Assembly: GCA_029782365.1 (NCBI GenBank) | Contig: JAKOUW010000120.1 | Location: 1-64,000, forward strand | Length of the DNA stretch: 64,000 nt | DNA from: Chloroflexota bacterium | GTDB lineage: Bacteria > Chloroflexota > Anaerolineae > Anaerolineales > UBA4823 | Reading direction: 5' to 3' | Shown here: positions 23,061-32,928 of the stretch, one piece after another | How positions within the stretch are numbered: position 1 is the first letter of the stretch | Layout: the number at the start of each line of letters is the position of its first letter | Position numbers and translations under genes: made by a program | Notes under the pieces: model-generated | Told to the model about the DNA's origin: nothing | The model's database searches: none | What the model saw: the letters and a program-made list of their open reading frames with translations, nothing else

Positions 23061-25568
23061 ATGTTTCGAAATAAAAGTACAAGGTCGGGTTGTTTTACCC
23101 CAGGTAGAAAATTGAGCGGCATGAATTTGGTTGCTTATATTTTGACAACCTTGATCTTTTGCACCGGCTTCGCACAAATAGATTCAACAGGGAGAGATTT
23201 TGCCTTCCAAGGCGACTGGGCAAGAGCCACCAGCGGATCAGAGCGACTGCTGAAATATTTACCAGTTTTATCAATTATCCAACGGAGTTGGCTGGAAAAT
23301 AACCTTAATATCATCATTGCGGGATTGGTGATGCTGATTCTTGTTTTATTGGTTATTTTCATTTGGAATATCGTGCTTCGCCGGCGGATGAAAATTCAAA
23401 CACAGGCCTTGCGAGCCAGCGAGTCGCAGTTTCGCTCTCTGGTCAATTCGATGGAAGATATCGTATATACGATGGACTCCGATCTTCACTTGACAGCAGT
23501 GTACGGCGCATTCGAGCGATTGGGCTGGAGCCTCAGCGATTGCCTAGGAAAATCTGTCCAGGAAATTTTCGGACCGCAAGGGCAAAATGTCCATCGCAGT
23601 GCCGGTAAAAGGGTGTTACTCGGCGAATCGGTAGTGTGTGAATGGGCCCAGGAAACGCCAACAGGGGATTGTTATTTGCACACATCGTTTTCACCGCTGC
23701 GCAATGAACGGGGTATCGTTGTGGGCATTGTCGGGGTTGGGCGAGACATCACCGAGTTGAAACAGCGAGAAGATGCCTCGCGGGAAAGCGAGGCTCATTA
23801 TCGCTTTCTGGCGGAAAACATGGTGGATGTCATTTGGGTGCTGAATACCAGACAGATGAAATTTTCCTATCTTTCCCCTTCTGTTAAACGCTTGCTAGGA
23901 TATTCCATCCAGGAAATGCAAGCAAAAAGATTAGACGAGTTGATCACCGCTAAGTCCTTGAAAAAAATAAACCGCCTGCTGGAGCGTGTCATTTCGGGCT
24001 ATTCCGAGGAGCCTTCTCTGAACCAATTTCCTGGCGAGGAAATAGAACATATCCACCGCGATGGCTCCATTGTTTTGACAGAGGCGACTACCAGCTTGAT
24101 GCGCAATGCGCAGGGAGAAATTGAGATCATCGGCGTGTCGCGGGATATCAGCGAACGTAAGCGCGACCGGGACAAATTGGAACGCCAAAGCCGCCATTAC
24201 CAGCTTTTGATGCAAACTGCCCAGGATGCCATCCATATTATGGATTTGCATGGCAACCTGTTGGAATGGAATGATGCATTCTTGCGACATCTCGGTTATA
24301 CGGCTGAAGAAGCAGCTCACCTGAATATCACAGATTGGGACATTCAATGGAAGCAAGACGAGATTATTGCGATTCTGAATTCTATTCTTTTCGAAAGTAA
24401 ACAGTTTAATACTCGCCACCGGCGAAAGAATGGTGAGATACGGGAAGCGGAGATATACGCCTCGGCCGTGGAAGTGGACGGGCATTGGCTAATCTATGCC
24501 GCCAGCCGTGATATCACCCAACAGAAAAAAAATGAACAAGAACTGCAGCAAAACCAGGCGCGCCTTCAAGCGATGTTGAACGCAATTCCCGATATGATAT
24601 TTGTTTATGATCGGGAGGGCAAGTGCCTGGATTACCATGCACCCGACCCTATGTTGTTGGCGGTCAGGCCCAATGAGGTGATTGGCAGCAAATTGGGTGA
24701 TTCTCCGTTGAGCCAGATCAATAATACAGTTTTTGGGTTATTCGAGAAATCGCTGCAAACTGGCGAAATTCAAGTCTTCGAATATGAACTTGATTTGCCG
24801 ATCGGTGCGCACCAATTCGAAGCGCGCATTGCCTCCATCGATGAACAACGCCTGTTGGTGATTGTGCGCGATATTACGCAACGCAAGCAAACCGAAGAAA
24901 TGCTTCAATCATCGATTGAAGAAAAAGAGCTGCTGCTGAAAGAAGTGCATCACCGGGTAAAAAATAATATGCAAGTTATGGTCAGCCTGCTCAGCCTGCA
25001 GGTTGAGCAAATCAAAGATCCAGTTGCTTCCGCAGTCTTCCTAGACAGCCTTGAACGCATTCATGCGATGGCGCTGGTGCACGAAAAACTGTATAAATCT
25101 CCTGACCTGGCGCGTGTTAATTTCGGAGAATACATATTGGAAATTGCCAGTCGTTTGGTCGATATTTTCCAACCATCTCATCGGGTGGAAATCAAAGTGA
25201 ATGCAGAAAATGCATGGTTGGGTGTAGATACTGCGATCCCTTGCGGCCTGATTGTGAATGAGCTGTTATCCAATGCTTTGAAGTATGCATACCCCAAGGG
25301 TGAGACCGGGGTTGTCGAGGTTGTTTTTCAGACGAATAATCAAAGTGGATTTGACAGCCGGCCTGGCAAATCTGAGCGCTACCGATTGGTGGTGAAAGAT
25401 GACGGGGTTGGCATTCCAGATGATGTGGATCCAAGCAATACCAAGACGCTTGGGTTGAAGCTGGTGAACATTCTTGCGGACCAAATGCGGGGAAAACTGG
25501 AAATTGACAGGCAGAACGGAACAAAATTCGAATTGTTTTTTAATGATAAAGAGGATTTCGTGCAATGA
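23061..25568 (+). CDS. PAS-domain sensor histidine kinase (HisKA_2 type)
   Basis: From ATG 23061 (GGAG eight bases upstream) the product has 835 residues; an open start at 23004 lacks a ribosome site. It has two membrane segments, near residues 21-39 and 80-105, flanking a short outside loop. Four PAS domains follow, then a HisKA_2 dimerisation domain with L-K-E-V-H-H-R-V-K-N-N and an HATPase with N-E-L-L-S-N-A-L-K-Y. The kinase class pairs with CheY-type or REC-output regulators. The stop overlaps the next gene as ATGA, so the REC-PAS-GGDEF protein is the presumed partner. Confidence 0.88.
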   Translation: MFRNKSTRSGCFTPGRKLSGMNLVAYILTTLIFCTGFAQIDSTGRDFAFQGDWARATSGSERLLKYLPVLSIIQRSWLENNLNIIIAGLVMLILVLLVIFIWNIVLRRRMKIQTQALRASESQFRSLVNSMEDIVYTMDSDLHLTAVYGAFERLGWSLSDCLGKSVQEIFGPQGQNVHRSAGKRVLLGESVVCEWAQETPTGDCYLHTSFSPLRNERGIVVGIVGVGRDITELKQREDASRESEAHYRFLAENMVDVIWVLNTRQMKFSYLSPSVKRLLGYSIQEMQAKRLDELITAKSLKKINRLLERVISGYSEEPSLNQFPGEEIEHIHRDGSIVLTEATTSLMRNAQGEIEIIGVSRDISERKRDRDKLERQSRHYQLLMQTAQDAIHIMDLHGNLLEWNDAFLRHLGYTAEEAAHLNITDWDIQWKQDEIIAILNSILFESKQFNTRHRRKNGEIREAEIYASAVEVDGHWLIYAASRDITQQKKNEQELQQNQARLQAMLNAIPDMIFVYDREGKCLDYHAPDPMLLAVRPNEVIGSKLGDSPLSQINNTVFGLFEKSLQTGEIQVFEYELDLPIGAHQFEARIASIDEQRLLVIVRDITQRKQTEEMLQSSIEEKELLLKEVHHRVKNNMQVMVSLLSLQVEQIKDPVASAVFLDSLERIHAMALVHEKLYKSPDLARVNFGEYILEIASRLVDIFQPSHRVEIKVNAENAWLGVDTAIPCGLIVNELLSNALKYAYPKGETGVVEVVFQTNNQSGFDSRPGKSERYRLVVKDDGVGIPDDVDPSNTKTLGLKLVNILADQMRGKLEIDRQNGTKFELFFNDKEDFVQ

Positions 25569-26881
25569 CTCCGGTGCGCATCTTAATCGTTGAAGATGAA
25601 GCGATCACTTCCATGCATCTGCAAACGAGTTTACGGCGTCTGGGTTATGTGATTGCCGGGATGGTTGATCGCGGTGATGATGCTGTGCGCCTGGCTACTC
25701 AGTTATGTCCAGATTTAATCCTGATGGATATTGGTTTGCGCGGCGAAATGGACGGTATCCAGACGGCAGCATATATCCGCCGACTGTGCCAGATTCCGGT
25801 GGTTTTCCTGACAGCTCATGCCGACAGCGTCACGTTGGAACGCGCCAAGATCGTCGAACCATTGGGTTACTTGATCAAACCCTTTCAAGAGAATACTCTG
25901 CAGGCCACCGTTGAGATGGCCTTGTACAAATATCACATGGATAACTTGCTGCGAGAAAGTGAGGCGCGTTATCACGCGGTGGTAGATCAAATCGCCGATG
26001 CTGTTCTGCTGGTTGAGTTGTATTCGCATCGGTTATTGGAAGCAAATTCGGCCGCCCTGGAAATGCTCGATCTGACGATTGAGGAGATCGCTGATACTTC
26101 GTTGACCGCTGTACTGCATGATTCATTTAATGGGATTGAAGATCAGGTGCGTACCGCTTCCCCTCAAAGTTATTTTCACATGGGTGTGCGAGAATACAGA
26201 CCGAACAAGAACCGTGTATTGATGGTTGATTTACGCGCCAGTCTGGTTCATTACAGCCAACAGGATGTTTTATGCATTGTGATGCATGACATCACTGATC
26301 GAAAGCAGTACGAAGCTCAAATGTTGCAGACGAATGAGGAATTAAAAACTCGGCTTTCGGAAATCGAACAATTGCATGCCGAATTACGCGAATCGGCGAT
26401 TCGCGACCCGCTCACCGGCTTGTTTAACCGGCGCTACTTGCATGAACTGATTCAGCGAGAATTTTCACGCGCAGTGCGTGAAGATTACGAGATCAGCCTG
26501 GTGATGTTGGATGTCGATAATTTTAAGCAGATCAATGATACACATGGGCATCTGGCAGGAGACAAAATTCTCCAAATCGTCGGAGCGAAACTGCGAAATT
26601 TTTGCCGCTTAGAAGACCTGATGTTTCGTTATGGTGGCGATGAATTCTTAATGGTACTATATAGAACCTCTTTAGAAGATGCGCGAAAACGAGTCCAACA
26701 ATTATTGGAAGATGTTCAGAGCCTTTCCTTGGATGTAGATGGCCTGACAATGGGTATTTCACTGTCGGCAGGGTTGGCGACCTCGGTTGTCGATGGTAAA
26801 ACCATCGATGCGCTCATTCGACTGGCTGATAACGCGTTATACCGGGCGAAAGCTGCCGGCCGCAACCGTGTCATGGACTGA
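25565..26881 (+). CDS. Response regulator with PAS and GGDEF domains
   Basis: This 438-residue protein has a receiver (1-120: V-E-D-E, phospho-acceptor in L-M-D-I-G-L, then L-T-A-H-A and I-K-P-F), a PAS domain (about 130-250), a short coiled-coil and a diguanylate cyclase domain (about 275-437). The active-site motif is intact, R-Y-G-G-D-E-F, as are the upstream D-P-L-T-G-L-F-N-R-R and D-V-D-N-F-K segments. No clear RxxD inhibitory site precedes GGDEF. It should make cyclic di-GMP when phosphorylated, most likely by the kinase encoded immediately upstream. Confidence 0.9.
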   Translation: MTPVRILIVEDEAITSMHLQTSLRRLGYVIAGMVDRGDDAVRLATQLCPDLILMDIGLRGEMDGIQTAAYIRRLCQIPVVFLTAHADSVTLERAKIVEPLGYLIKPFQENTLQATVEMALYKYHMDNLLRESEARYHAVVDQIADAVLLVELYSHRLLEANSAALEMLDLTIEEIADTSLTAVLHDSFNGIEDQVRTASPQSYFHMGVREYRPNKNRVLMVDLRASLVHYSQQDVLCIVMHDITDRKQYEAQMLQTNEELKTRLSEIEQLHAELRESAIRDPLTGLFNRRYLHELIQREFSRAVREDYEISLVMLDVDNFKQINDTHGHLAGDKILQIVGAKLRNFCRLEDLMFRYGGDEFLMVLYRTSLEDARKRVQQLLEDVQSLSLDVDGLTMGISLSAGLATSVVDGKTIDALIRLADNALYRAKAAGRNRVMD

Positions 26882-26938
26882 AAAGGCAATTGTACACACG
26901 CGTACATCGAGAGATTCATTTTCCACAAGGAGACAACC

Positions 26939-27910
26939 ATGCAGTACACAAAATTAGGCCGAACGGGTTTGCAAGTCAGCCGACTATGCCTGGGCACAAT
27001 GAACTTTGGCCCCTTTACGAATGAAACAGACAGTTTTGCCATTATGGATAAAGCCCTCGAAGTGGGCATAAACTTTTTTGACACAGCCAATGTGTATGGC
27101 CGCAAACTTGGAGAAGGGATCACAGAAAATATCGTCGGCCGTTGGTTCGCCCAGGGTGGAGGCCGGCGGGAAAAAGTGGTGATCGCTACGAAAGTTTTTG
27201 GCCGCATGGCAGAATGGCCCAATGAAAGCCGCCTGTCTGCCAGGCACATCCTGCGTGCCTGCGAAGCCAGCCTGAAGCGTTTGCAAACAGATTACATCGA
27301 TTTATATCAAATGCACCATATTGACCGCAGTACCCCCTGGGATGAAATCTGGCAGGCTATGGAAACCCTGGTACAGCAAGGCAAGGTGATTTACGTTGGC
27401 AGCAGCAACTTTGCTGGTTGGCACATTGCCCGGGCGCAGGAACAGGCTGCCGGGCGGCACTTTCTTGGATTGGTCAGCGAGCAGAGCTTGTATAATTTGA
27501 ATGCCAGGACGATCGAGTTAGAAGTCGTCCCTGCCTGCCGGGAATACGGCCTGGGTCTTATCCCTTGGAGCCCATTGGCAGGAGGCCTTTTGGGCGGCGT
27601 TCTGCAAAAAGTGAATGAAGGGCGGCGTGCGAGCGAATATTTACAAAAAGATATCGAGAAATACAGAGGCCGCCTGGAGGCCTTTGAAGCCTTGTGCGCT
27701 CGGCTGGGTGAACAGCCTGCCGATGTAGCCTTGGCCTGGTTGTTCACCAACCAGCAAGTCACTGCGCCGATTATTGGGCCGCGCACGAATGACCAGTTGA
27801 TGGGCAACCTCCATGCCCTGGAAATCAAACTGGAAGAGCCTGTGCTAAAAGAATTGGACAGCATCTTCCCCGGACCTGGCGGTGAAGCCCCCGAGGCGTA
27901 TGCCTGGTGA
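26939..27910 (+). CDS. Aldo/keto reductase
   Basis: This 323-residue AKR (TIM-barrel NADPH oxidoreductase) has the N-terminal L-G-R-T-G-L-Q-V-S segment, the catalytic D-T-A-N-V-Y-G (Asp and Tyr, about residues 44-50) and the catalytic Lys in A-T-K-V-F-G. Y-I-D-L-Y-Q-M-H-H follows, then P-I-I-G-P-R-T near the cofactor site. It resembles the YajO/YghZ-type reductases acting on small aldehydes. AAGGAG lies before the ATG and an intrinsic terminator follows 17 bp after the stop, so it is probably monocistronic. Confidence 0.92.
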   Translation: MQYTKLGRTGLQVSRLCLGTMNFGPFTNETDSFAIMDKALEVGINFFDTANVYGRKLGEGITENIVGRWFAQGGGRREKVVIATKVFGRMAEWPNESRLSARHILRACEASLKRLQTDYIDLYQMHHIDRSTPWDEIWQAMETLVQQGKVIYVGSSNFAGWHIARAQEQAAGRHFLGLVSEQSLYNLNARTIELEVVPACREYGLGLIPWSPLAGGLLGGVLQKVNEGRRASEYLQKDIEKYRGRLEAFEALCARLGEQPADVALAWLFTNQQVTAPIIGPRTNDQLMGNLHALEIKLEEPVLKELDSIFPGPGGEAPEAYAW

Positions 27911-27926
27911 AATCAATGCGTTGTTT

Positions 27927-27954
27927 AAAGGCGGCTCATTTGAGCCGCCTTTTA
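27927..27954 (+). terminator. Intrinsic terminator after aldo/keto reductase
   Basis: AAAGGCGGCTCA (27927-27938) and TGAGCCGCCTTT (27941-27952) form a perfect 12-bp stem whose 3' arm ends in a short T-run. Confidence 0.85.
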
Positions 27955-27999
27955 AGATCCAGCCTGGGTTTCCTGGCCTGATTTTTCGGGCTTATATGC

Positions 28000-28581
28000 A
28001 TGATGAAAGAATCGCGCTGCCGTTACCTTTTATTCAATAAACCTTACGGCGTTCTTTCCCAGTTCACCGATGAGGGGACCGGGCATCCGACCCTGGCAGG
28101 TTTTATACCAGTCCCAGGCGTGTATGCCGCCGGTCGGTTGGACCGCGATTCTGAAGGCTTGCTGTTGTTAACTGACGATGGAGGAATGATTCGCCGCCTG
28201 ACAGATCCGTTCCATCATCTGCCGAAAACATATTGGGTCCTGGTGGAAGGGAACCCTGATGCACAGAAACTGGCGCGTTTGGAAGCCGGGGTAGTTGTCC
28301 AAAATTACCAGACTTTGCCAGCTCGCGTGCGTGTGATCGAAGCGCCTGAACTGCCGCCTCGCAGCCGGCCTGTGACCCCACATGGTCCGACCGCCTGGTT
28401 GGAATTTGAGCTGCGCGAAGGCAAAAAGCGTCAAATTCGTCATATGACAGCGGTGGTGGGTTTATTCACTCTGCGCCTGGTGCGCTGCCGGATAGGCCCA
28501 CTTTCCCTGGCTGGATTGGCGCCTGGTGCCTGGCGAGAGCTCTCCGCGTCAGAAATTGAGCTTTTACGTAAAAAGGTGTAA
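28000..28581 (+). CDS. rluE: RsuA/RluE-family pseudouridine synthase
   Basis: This 193-residue protein starts directly with the catalytic domain (no S4 domain): L-L-F-N-K-P-Y-G-V, then the catalytic Asp in A-G-R-L-D-R-D-S-E-G-L-L-L-L-T-D (about residues 46-61) and the late G-K-K-R-Q-I-R-H-M motif. This compact layout fits the RluE subgroup, which modifies a uridine of 23S rRNA. The target assignment is by similarity of architecture. Two adjacent ATGs, 28000 and 28003, are possible starts. Confidence 0.88.
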   Translation: MMKESRCRYLLFNKPYGVLSQFTDEGTGHPTLAGFIPVPGVYAAGRLDRDSEGLLLLTDDGGMIRRLTDPFHHLPKTYWVLVEGNPDAQKLARLEAGVVVQNYQTLPARVRVIEAPELPPRSRPVTPHGPTAWLEFELREGKKRQIRHMTAVVGLFTLRLVRCRIGPLSLAGLAPGAWRELSASEIELLRKKV

Positions 28582-28626
28582 AATTCACAATCCTTTTTGC
28601 CGAATCGGTAAAAAATAATCTTCCTA

Positions 28627-28654
28627 TTGACAATTTTGGCAATGTTTATATAAT
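28627..28654 (+). promoter_or_regulatory. Promoter of the polyamine-type ABC operon
   Basis: TTGACA at 28627-28632 and TATAAT at 28649-28654, both perfect consensus hexamers, are separated by 16 bp. Predicted initiation near 28661 gives a leader of about 93 bases before the ATG at 28754. Confidence 0.8.
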
Positions 28655-28670
28655 ACCCTCAAAATTGAAA

Positions 28671-28726
28671 CCACGATCTCCTCGCGGCTGCAGGTGAGGC
28701 ACGCCGTATTTTGAAAACGATCGTGG
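28671..28726 (+). promoter_or_regulatory. Structured 5' leader of the ABC operon
   Basis: Within the predicted leader, CCACGATC (28671-28678) is complementary to GATCGTGG (28719-28726). It closes a 40-base interior in which CCTC (28680-28683) can pair with GAGG (28696-28699), and CGGC (28685-28688 region) alternatively with GCCG (28702-28706 region). The closing stem ends about 15 bases before the ribosome-binding site (AAGGAG). The mutually exclusive inner pairings suggest a regulatory fold. I do not recognise it as a known riboswitch class. Confidence 0.4.
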
Positions 28727-28753
28727 AAGTACATATACCAAAGGAGAGAGTAC

Positions 28754-29947
28754 ATGAAAAGGAAACGATGGTCATATGGTGTGGTTGCTTGCCTGGTTGC
28801 CCTCGGTATTGTGCTGGCAGCCTGCAGCGGTTCGAACACAAGCTCAACGGTTGGCGGGCCAAAGCAGAGCGTTGGCCAGGGCGAAGGCGCTGTCTCGATC
28901 GTCGCCTGGGCTGGCTATGTCGAACGCGGCGATACAGACAAGAATTATGATTGGGTAACCCAATTCGAAAAAGACACCGGCTGCAAAGTTTCTGTCAAAG
29001 TGGCCGCCACCTCTGATGAAATGGTAGCCTTGATGAATGAAGGTGGTTTTGACCTGGTCACTGCGTCAGGCGACGCCAGCAATCGTCTGATCTCCGGTGG
29101 TAAAGTGCAAGAAATCAACATCAATTTGATCCCTTCTTGGAGCAAAGTGGACAGCCGTCTGCAGAATGCTCCCTGGCACACGGTCAACGGCAAGCATTAC
29201 GGTGTGCCTTACCAATGGGGTCCGAATGTATTGATGTACAACACCGACGCCTTTAAGGGCAATCCTCCCACCAGTTGGAGCGTGGTGTTCGAAGAACAAA
29301 CACTCCCGGATGGTAAATCGAACAAGGGCCGCATCCAGGCCTACGATGGCCCGATTTACGTAGCAGACGCTGCATTGTATTTGAAAGCCAAGCGCCCCGA
29401 GCTAGGCATCAAGGATCCGTATGAGTTGACGCGCGATCAGTTCAATGCGGCAATCGAGCTTTTGCGCCAACAGCGCACCTTAATTGCCCGCTATTGGCAT
29501 GACGCCGCCATCCAGGTGGATGACTTCACCAAAGAAGGGATCGTGGCATCCAGTTCCTGGCCTTACCAGGTGAATCTACTTCAGTACAATAAGCAACCTG
29601 TTGCCAGCGTCATTCCAGCGGAAGGCGTCACCGGTTGGGCCGATACCACAATGATGCAAATTAACGCCCTACACCCAAACTGCGCTTATAAATGGCTGGA
29701 GCATTCTCTCGACCCCAAACTTCAAGGTGACCTGGCTTCCTGGTTCGGTTCAGTGCCTGCGGTGCCTGAGGCCTGCAATGGGAATGCCTTGCTCGGTGAT
29801 ACTGGCTGCCAGACCAACGGTTTCAACGATTTCGCTAAGATTGCCTTTTGGAAAACCCCGGTGGCAGACTGCGGTGATGGCAAAACGGACTGTGTGCCAT
29901 ATTATGAATGGACAACGCAGTTTATCGCGGTGATTGGTGGGCGTTAG
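28754..29947 (+). CDS. ABC transporter substrate-binding lipoprotein (PotD-like)
   Basis: This 397-residue extracytoplasmic binding protein has a lipoprotein signal peptide with lipobox L-A-A-C (Cys24), then a type-2 binding fold: W-A-G-Y-V-E-R-G (about 54-61), the segment [15 protein letters not shown] (about 152) and an acidic ligand cleft. It resembles polyamine/opine-type SBPs (PotD, PotF). Four Cys near the C-terminus could form disulfides. It is the first gene of a complete SBP-ATPase-permease-permease operon. The ligand is inferred from family only. Confidence 0.85.
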   Translation: MKRKRWSYGVVACLVALGIVLAACSGSNTSSTVGGPKQSVGQGEGAVSIVAWAGYVERGDTDKNYDWVTQFEKDTGCKVSVKVAATSDEMVALMNEGGFDLVTASGDASNRLISGGKVQEININLIPSWSKVDSRLQNAPWHTVNGKHYGVPYQWGPNVLMYNTDAFKGNPPTSWSVVFEEQTLPDGKSNKGRIQAYDGPIYVADAALYLKAKRPELGIKDPYELTRDQFNAAIELLRQQRTLIARYWHDAAIQVDDFTKEGIVASSSWPYQVNLLQYNKQPVASVIPAEGVTGWADTTMMQINALHPNCAYKWLEHSLDPKLQGDLASWFGSVPAVPEACNGNALLGDTGCQTNGFNDFAKIAFWKTPVADCGDGKTDCVPYYEWTTQFIAVIGGR

Positions 29948-29960
29948 CCAACTGGCATCT

Positions 29961-31019
29961 ATGACAAAACCCGAAATTCTGCCCGCTGTCCGCTTTATCG
30001 ATGTTTCCCGCCACTTTGGCGAGGTGCGCGCCGTGGACGGCGTCAATCTTGAAATCGCCGACGGCGAATTCTTCACCATGCTCGGGCCATCGGGTTCAGG
30101 CAAAACAACCTGCTTGCGCTTGATCGCCGGTTTTGAGCGGCCGACCAGCGGGCAGATTCTTCTACATGGTGAGGATGTCTCCAAATTACCGCCGTATGAG
30201 CGGGATGTGAACACCGTTTTTCAAGATTATGCTTTGTTTCCACACATGACCGTAGGCGAGAATATCGCCTACGGTCTGATGATCCGCAAAGTGCCCACTG
30301 CTGAGCGCCAACGGCGTGTGGAAGAGATGTTAGAGTTGGTGAGGCTGCCCGGGACAGCGAATCGCAAACCCAGCCAGCTTTCGGGTGGCCAGCGCCAGCG
30401 CGTGGCGCTGGCGCGCGCGCTGATCAACCAGCCGCGAGTATTGCTGCTGGACGAACCGCTAGGTGCGCTGGATTTAAAATTGCGCCAGCAAATGCAGGTG
30501 GAGCTGAAGTCCATTCAAAAACGGGTGGGCATCACGTTTATATTTGTCACCCATGACCAGGAAGAAGCCTTGACCATGTCTGATCGCATCGCTGTCTTCA
30601 ACCTGGGTAAGATCGAACAGGTTGGCACGCCGGCTGAAATTTACGAACATCCAACCACCGCTTTTGTGGCTGGTTTTGTGGGCGTTTCCAACCTTTTGAG
30701 CGGTCAAACAGCCCAATTAATCACCGGTTCTGATCAAACGATCTCCATCCGGCCCGAGAAAATCCACATGGCAGAGCCTGGCGCACCAATCCCGGTCGAT
30801 TCATTTGGCGCCGACGGGCGCATTCGAGATGTGGTCTACCTGGGAGTGTATACACGTTACCTGGTGGAGTTGGACAGCGGTGGAGACCTGGTGGTTATTC
30901 AGCAAAACCTGTCATCCACTTCGATGGACGTCTTAGCGGCCCGCGGCCAACGGGTGCGTTTGCTCTGGGACTGCTCGCATATTCGCCAGTTGAGCAGCGC
31001 TCCGCAAGGAGCCGTCTGA
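29961..31019 (+). CDS. potA: ABC importer ATPase (PotA-like)
   Basis: This 352-residue protein has an N-terminal ATPase domain with Walker [10 protein letters not shown] (about 40), the [11 protein letters not shown]-loop, signature L-S-G-G-Q-R-Q-R and Walker B V-L-L-L-D-E-P. A C-terminal TOBE domain (about 280-345) contains I-S-I-R-P-E-K-I. It powers polyamine-type import and carries the regulatory domain typical of PotA. It starts 13 bp after the binding-protein gene and ends 3 bp before the permease gene. Confidence 0.88.
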   Translation: MTKPEILPAVRFIDVSRHFGEVRAVDGVNLEIADGEFFTMLGPSGSGKTTCLRLIAGFERPTSGQILLHGEDVSKLPPYERDVNTVFQDYALFPHMTVGENIAYGLMIRKVPTAERQRRVEEMLELVRLPGTANRKPSQLSGGQRQRVALARALINQPRVLLLDEPLGALDLKLRQQMQVELKSIQKRVGITFIFVTHDQEEALTMSDRIAVFNLGKIEQVGTPAEIYEHPTTAFVAGFVGVSNLLSGQTAQLITGSDQTISIRPEKIHMAEPGAPIPVDSFGADGRIRDVVYLGVYTRYLVELDSGGDLVVIQQNLSSTSMDVLAARGQRVRLLWDCSHIRQLSSAPQGAV

Positions 31020-31022
31020 CCT

Positions 31023-31928
31023 ATGCTGCGCCGTTTTTCAACCAGCCTCTACCTGCGGCCGCGCCTGCTTCTGCTCATTTTGCTTGGCCCTCCAATGATC
31101 TGGATGGTCGTGATTTACCTGGGTGCATTATTCACACTGCTGCTCAACAGTGTTTTTCGCCTGGATGAGTTTACCGGCCAGGTGGTGCGCCAGTTTACGA
31201 TTCAAAATTATATCGCCCTGCTCGATGCCGCCAACCTGGATATCTTTGGGCGCACGGCTGGCATGGCGGCTGCCGTGACCCTGGCAGATGCCCTGGCAGC
31301 CTTTCCGTTAGCGTATTACATGGCGCGCTTTGCTTCAGCTCGCCTTAAATCAACTTTGTACCTGCTGGTGATGATCCCCCTGTGGTCGAGCTACCTGGTG
31401 CGAGTTTATTCCTGGAAACTGATCCTGGCGAAAGAGGGGATCATCAGTTGGTTTTTCATCCACCTGGGCTTGGGTTGGGTGTTAGATGGCCTGCTCAACC
31501 TGCCCTATATCGGTGGTCCGTCTCTTTCTATCTCGGCCATCGGTATGTTCTTGGTATTTTGTTATGTCTGGCTGCCGTATATGATCTTGCCTATCCAAAC
31601 AGCCCTGGAAAGAGTGCCGCGTTCATTGGTCGAGGCATCCGCTGACCTCGGCGCTCGGCCGGGTTACACGTTTCGCAGTGTCATCCTGCCGTTGGCTTTT
31701 CCTGGGGTTGTGGCTGGTTCAATCTTTACATTTTCCCTGACCCTGGGTGATTTTATCGTCCCGGCTTCGATGGGTAACTCCAGTTATTTCATTGGCCAGG
31801 CGGTGCTTTCTATACAAGGCACCTCGGGCAACATCCCCCTGGCCGCTGCCTTTACCATTGGTCCGATTTTGATCATGACCTTTTACCTGCTGTTAGCCCG
31901 GCGTTTAGGAGCATTCGATGCGCTCTAG
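31023..31928 (+). CDS. potB: ABC importer permease (PotB-like)
   Basis: This 301-residue permease has six predicted helices and the coupling-helix EAA loop E-A-S-A-D-L-G-A (about residues 205-212), with the large first extracytoplasmic loop usual in PotB/PotH. It forms the channel with PotC and overlaps that gene by 11 bp. Confidence 0.88.
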   Translation: MLRRFSTSLYLRPRLLLLILLGPPMIWMVVIYLGALFTLLLNSVFRLDEFTGQVVRQFTIQNYIALLDAANLDIFGRTAGMAAAVTLADALAAFPLAYYMARFASARLKSTLYLLVMIPLWSSYLVRVYSWKLILAKEGIISWFFIHLGLGWVLDGLLNLPYIGGPSLSISAIGMFLVFCYVWLPYMILPIQTALERVPRSLVEASADLGARPGYTFRSVILPLAFPGVVAGSIFTFSLTLGDFIVPASMGNSSYFIGQAVLSIQGTSGNIPLAAAFTIGPILIMTFYLLLARRLGAFDAL

Positions 31929-32736
31929 TCCAGCTCTCGTGGTCACACAAGACTCGCACCAGGAAAAAGCTCCCTGGTTGTTGAAACTCGGAGCGCTTGC
32001 CGGGTTGCTTTTCTTACACTTGCCCGTCTTTATCATATTTCTATATGCATTTAACACCGAAGAAGCCTCCTTCACCTTCCCGCCCCCTGGTCTGACTACC
32101 CGCTGGATCGGCGAAGCGTGGAACCGGATTGCATTTTGGGATGCGTTGGGGCTATCTCTGCAGGTAGCTTTGCTGGCGACCGCCATCGCCCTGGTATTGG
32201 GATCGCTGGCCGCGGCCGCTGTGTACCGCAGTCAATTCTTTGGCCGTGAAGCCGTGTCGTTTTTATTGGTTTTGCCCCTGGCTTTGCCCGGCATCGTCAC
32301 CGGTATTGCACTGCGCTCCGCTATAGGCATCATGCATATCCCATTCAGCTTTTGGACCATCATCCTGGGACACGCCACCTTCTGTGTGGTGGTGGTGTAT
32401 AACAATGTATTAGCGCGTTTCAGGCGCATGGGAGGCTCTTTGATAGAGGCGTCAATGGATTTAGGCGCCAACGGCTTTCAAACGCTGAGATATATTATCT
32501 TGCCAAACATCGCCACAGCACTGCTGGCGGGGGGGATCCTGGCATTTGCCCTTTCTTTTGATGAGGTTATTGTCACAACCTTCACTGCAGGTCAGCAAGA
32601 AACCTTGCCTATTTGGATTTTCAGCCAGCTTACCAAACCGCGTGATCGGCCGGTGACGAATGTGGTCGCCATGTTCGTCATGGCGATCACATTTATCCCG
32701 ATCCTCGTTGCCCACCGCCTGACTCAGGAGAAGTGA
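31918..32736 (+). CDS. potC: ABC importer permease (PotC-like)
   Basis: This 272-residue permease has six helices, the EAA loop [10 protein letters not shown] (about 178-187) and the PotC-like P-P-P-G-L-T-T-R-W entry loop. With PotB it completes a polyamine-type importer. The stop at 32736 is followed by 190 bp without a gene that ends in the leaderless-type start of the DUF4032 gene. Confidence 0.88.
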   Translation: MRSSPALVVTQDSHQEKAPWLLKLGALAGLLFLHLPVFIIFLYAFNTEEASFTFPPPGLTTRWIGEAWNRIAFWDALGLSLQVALLATAIALVLGSLAAAAVYRSQFFGREAVSFLLVLPLALPGIVTGIALRSAIGIMHIPFSFWTIILGHATFCVVVVYNNVLARFRRMGGSLIEASMDLGANGFQTLRYIILPNIATALLAGGILAFALSFDEVIVTTFTAGQQETLPIWIFSQLTKPRDRPVTNVVAMFVMAITFIPILVAHRLTQEK

Positions 32737-32916
32737 TTTTTACCCAAGCCTCACAACAGCCAGCTCCAGAAACCTTTCCCGTTCGAACCTGTGTACAGTT
32801 TTGATGCACTTTGTGCGCCTGGAAAGTGCTTTCAAGTTCAAATTGCCCACCCAAAGTTTCGGATTCGCATTCAAATTGCACCCTGTGAAAGACCAATATT
32901 TTCCAGATAACTGTCT

Positions 32917-32928
32917 TATAATTGCGGT
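32917..32928 (+). promoter_or_regulatory. -10 element placed for a leaderless DUF4032 mRNA
   Basis: TATAAT at 32917-32922 ends six bases before the GTG start at 32929. An in-frame TAA at 32908-32910 means the coding frame cannot begin upstream of the -10, and no Shine-Dalgarno fits in the gap. The -35 region is not convincing. The interval 32737-32916 shows nothing else supportable. Confidence 0.55.

Noticed and set aside
28586-28613. Hairpin TTTTTGCCG...CGGTAAAAA after the pseudouridine synthase gene as a terminator
   Set aside because: The stem contains a mismatch and only three to four GC pairs; too weak to call, though some termination is possible.
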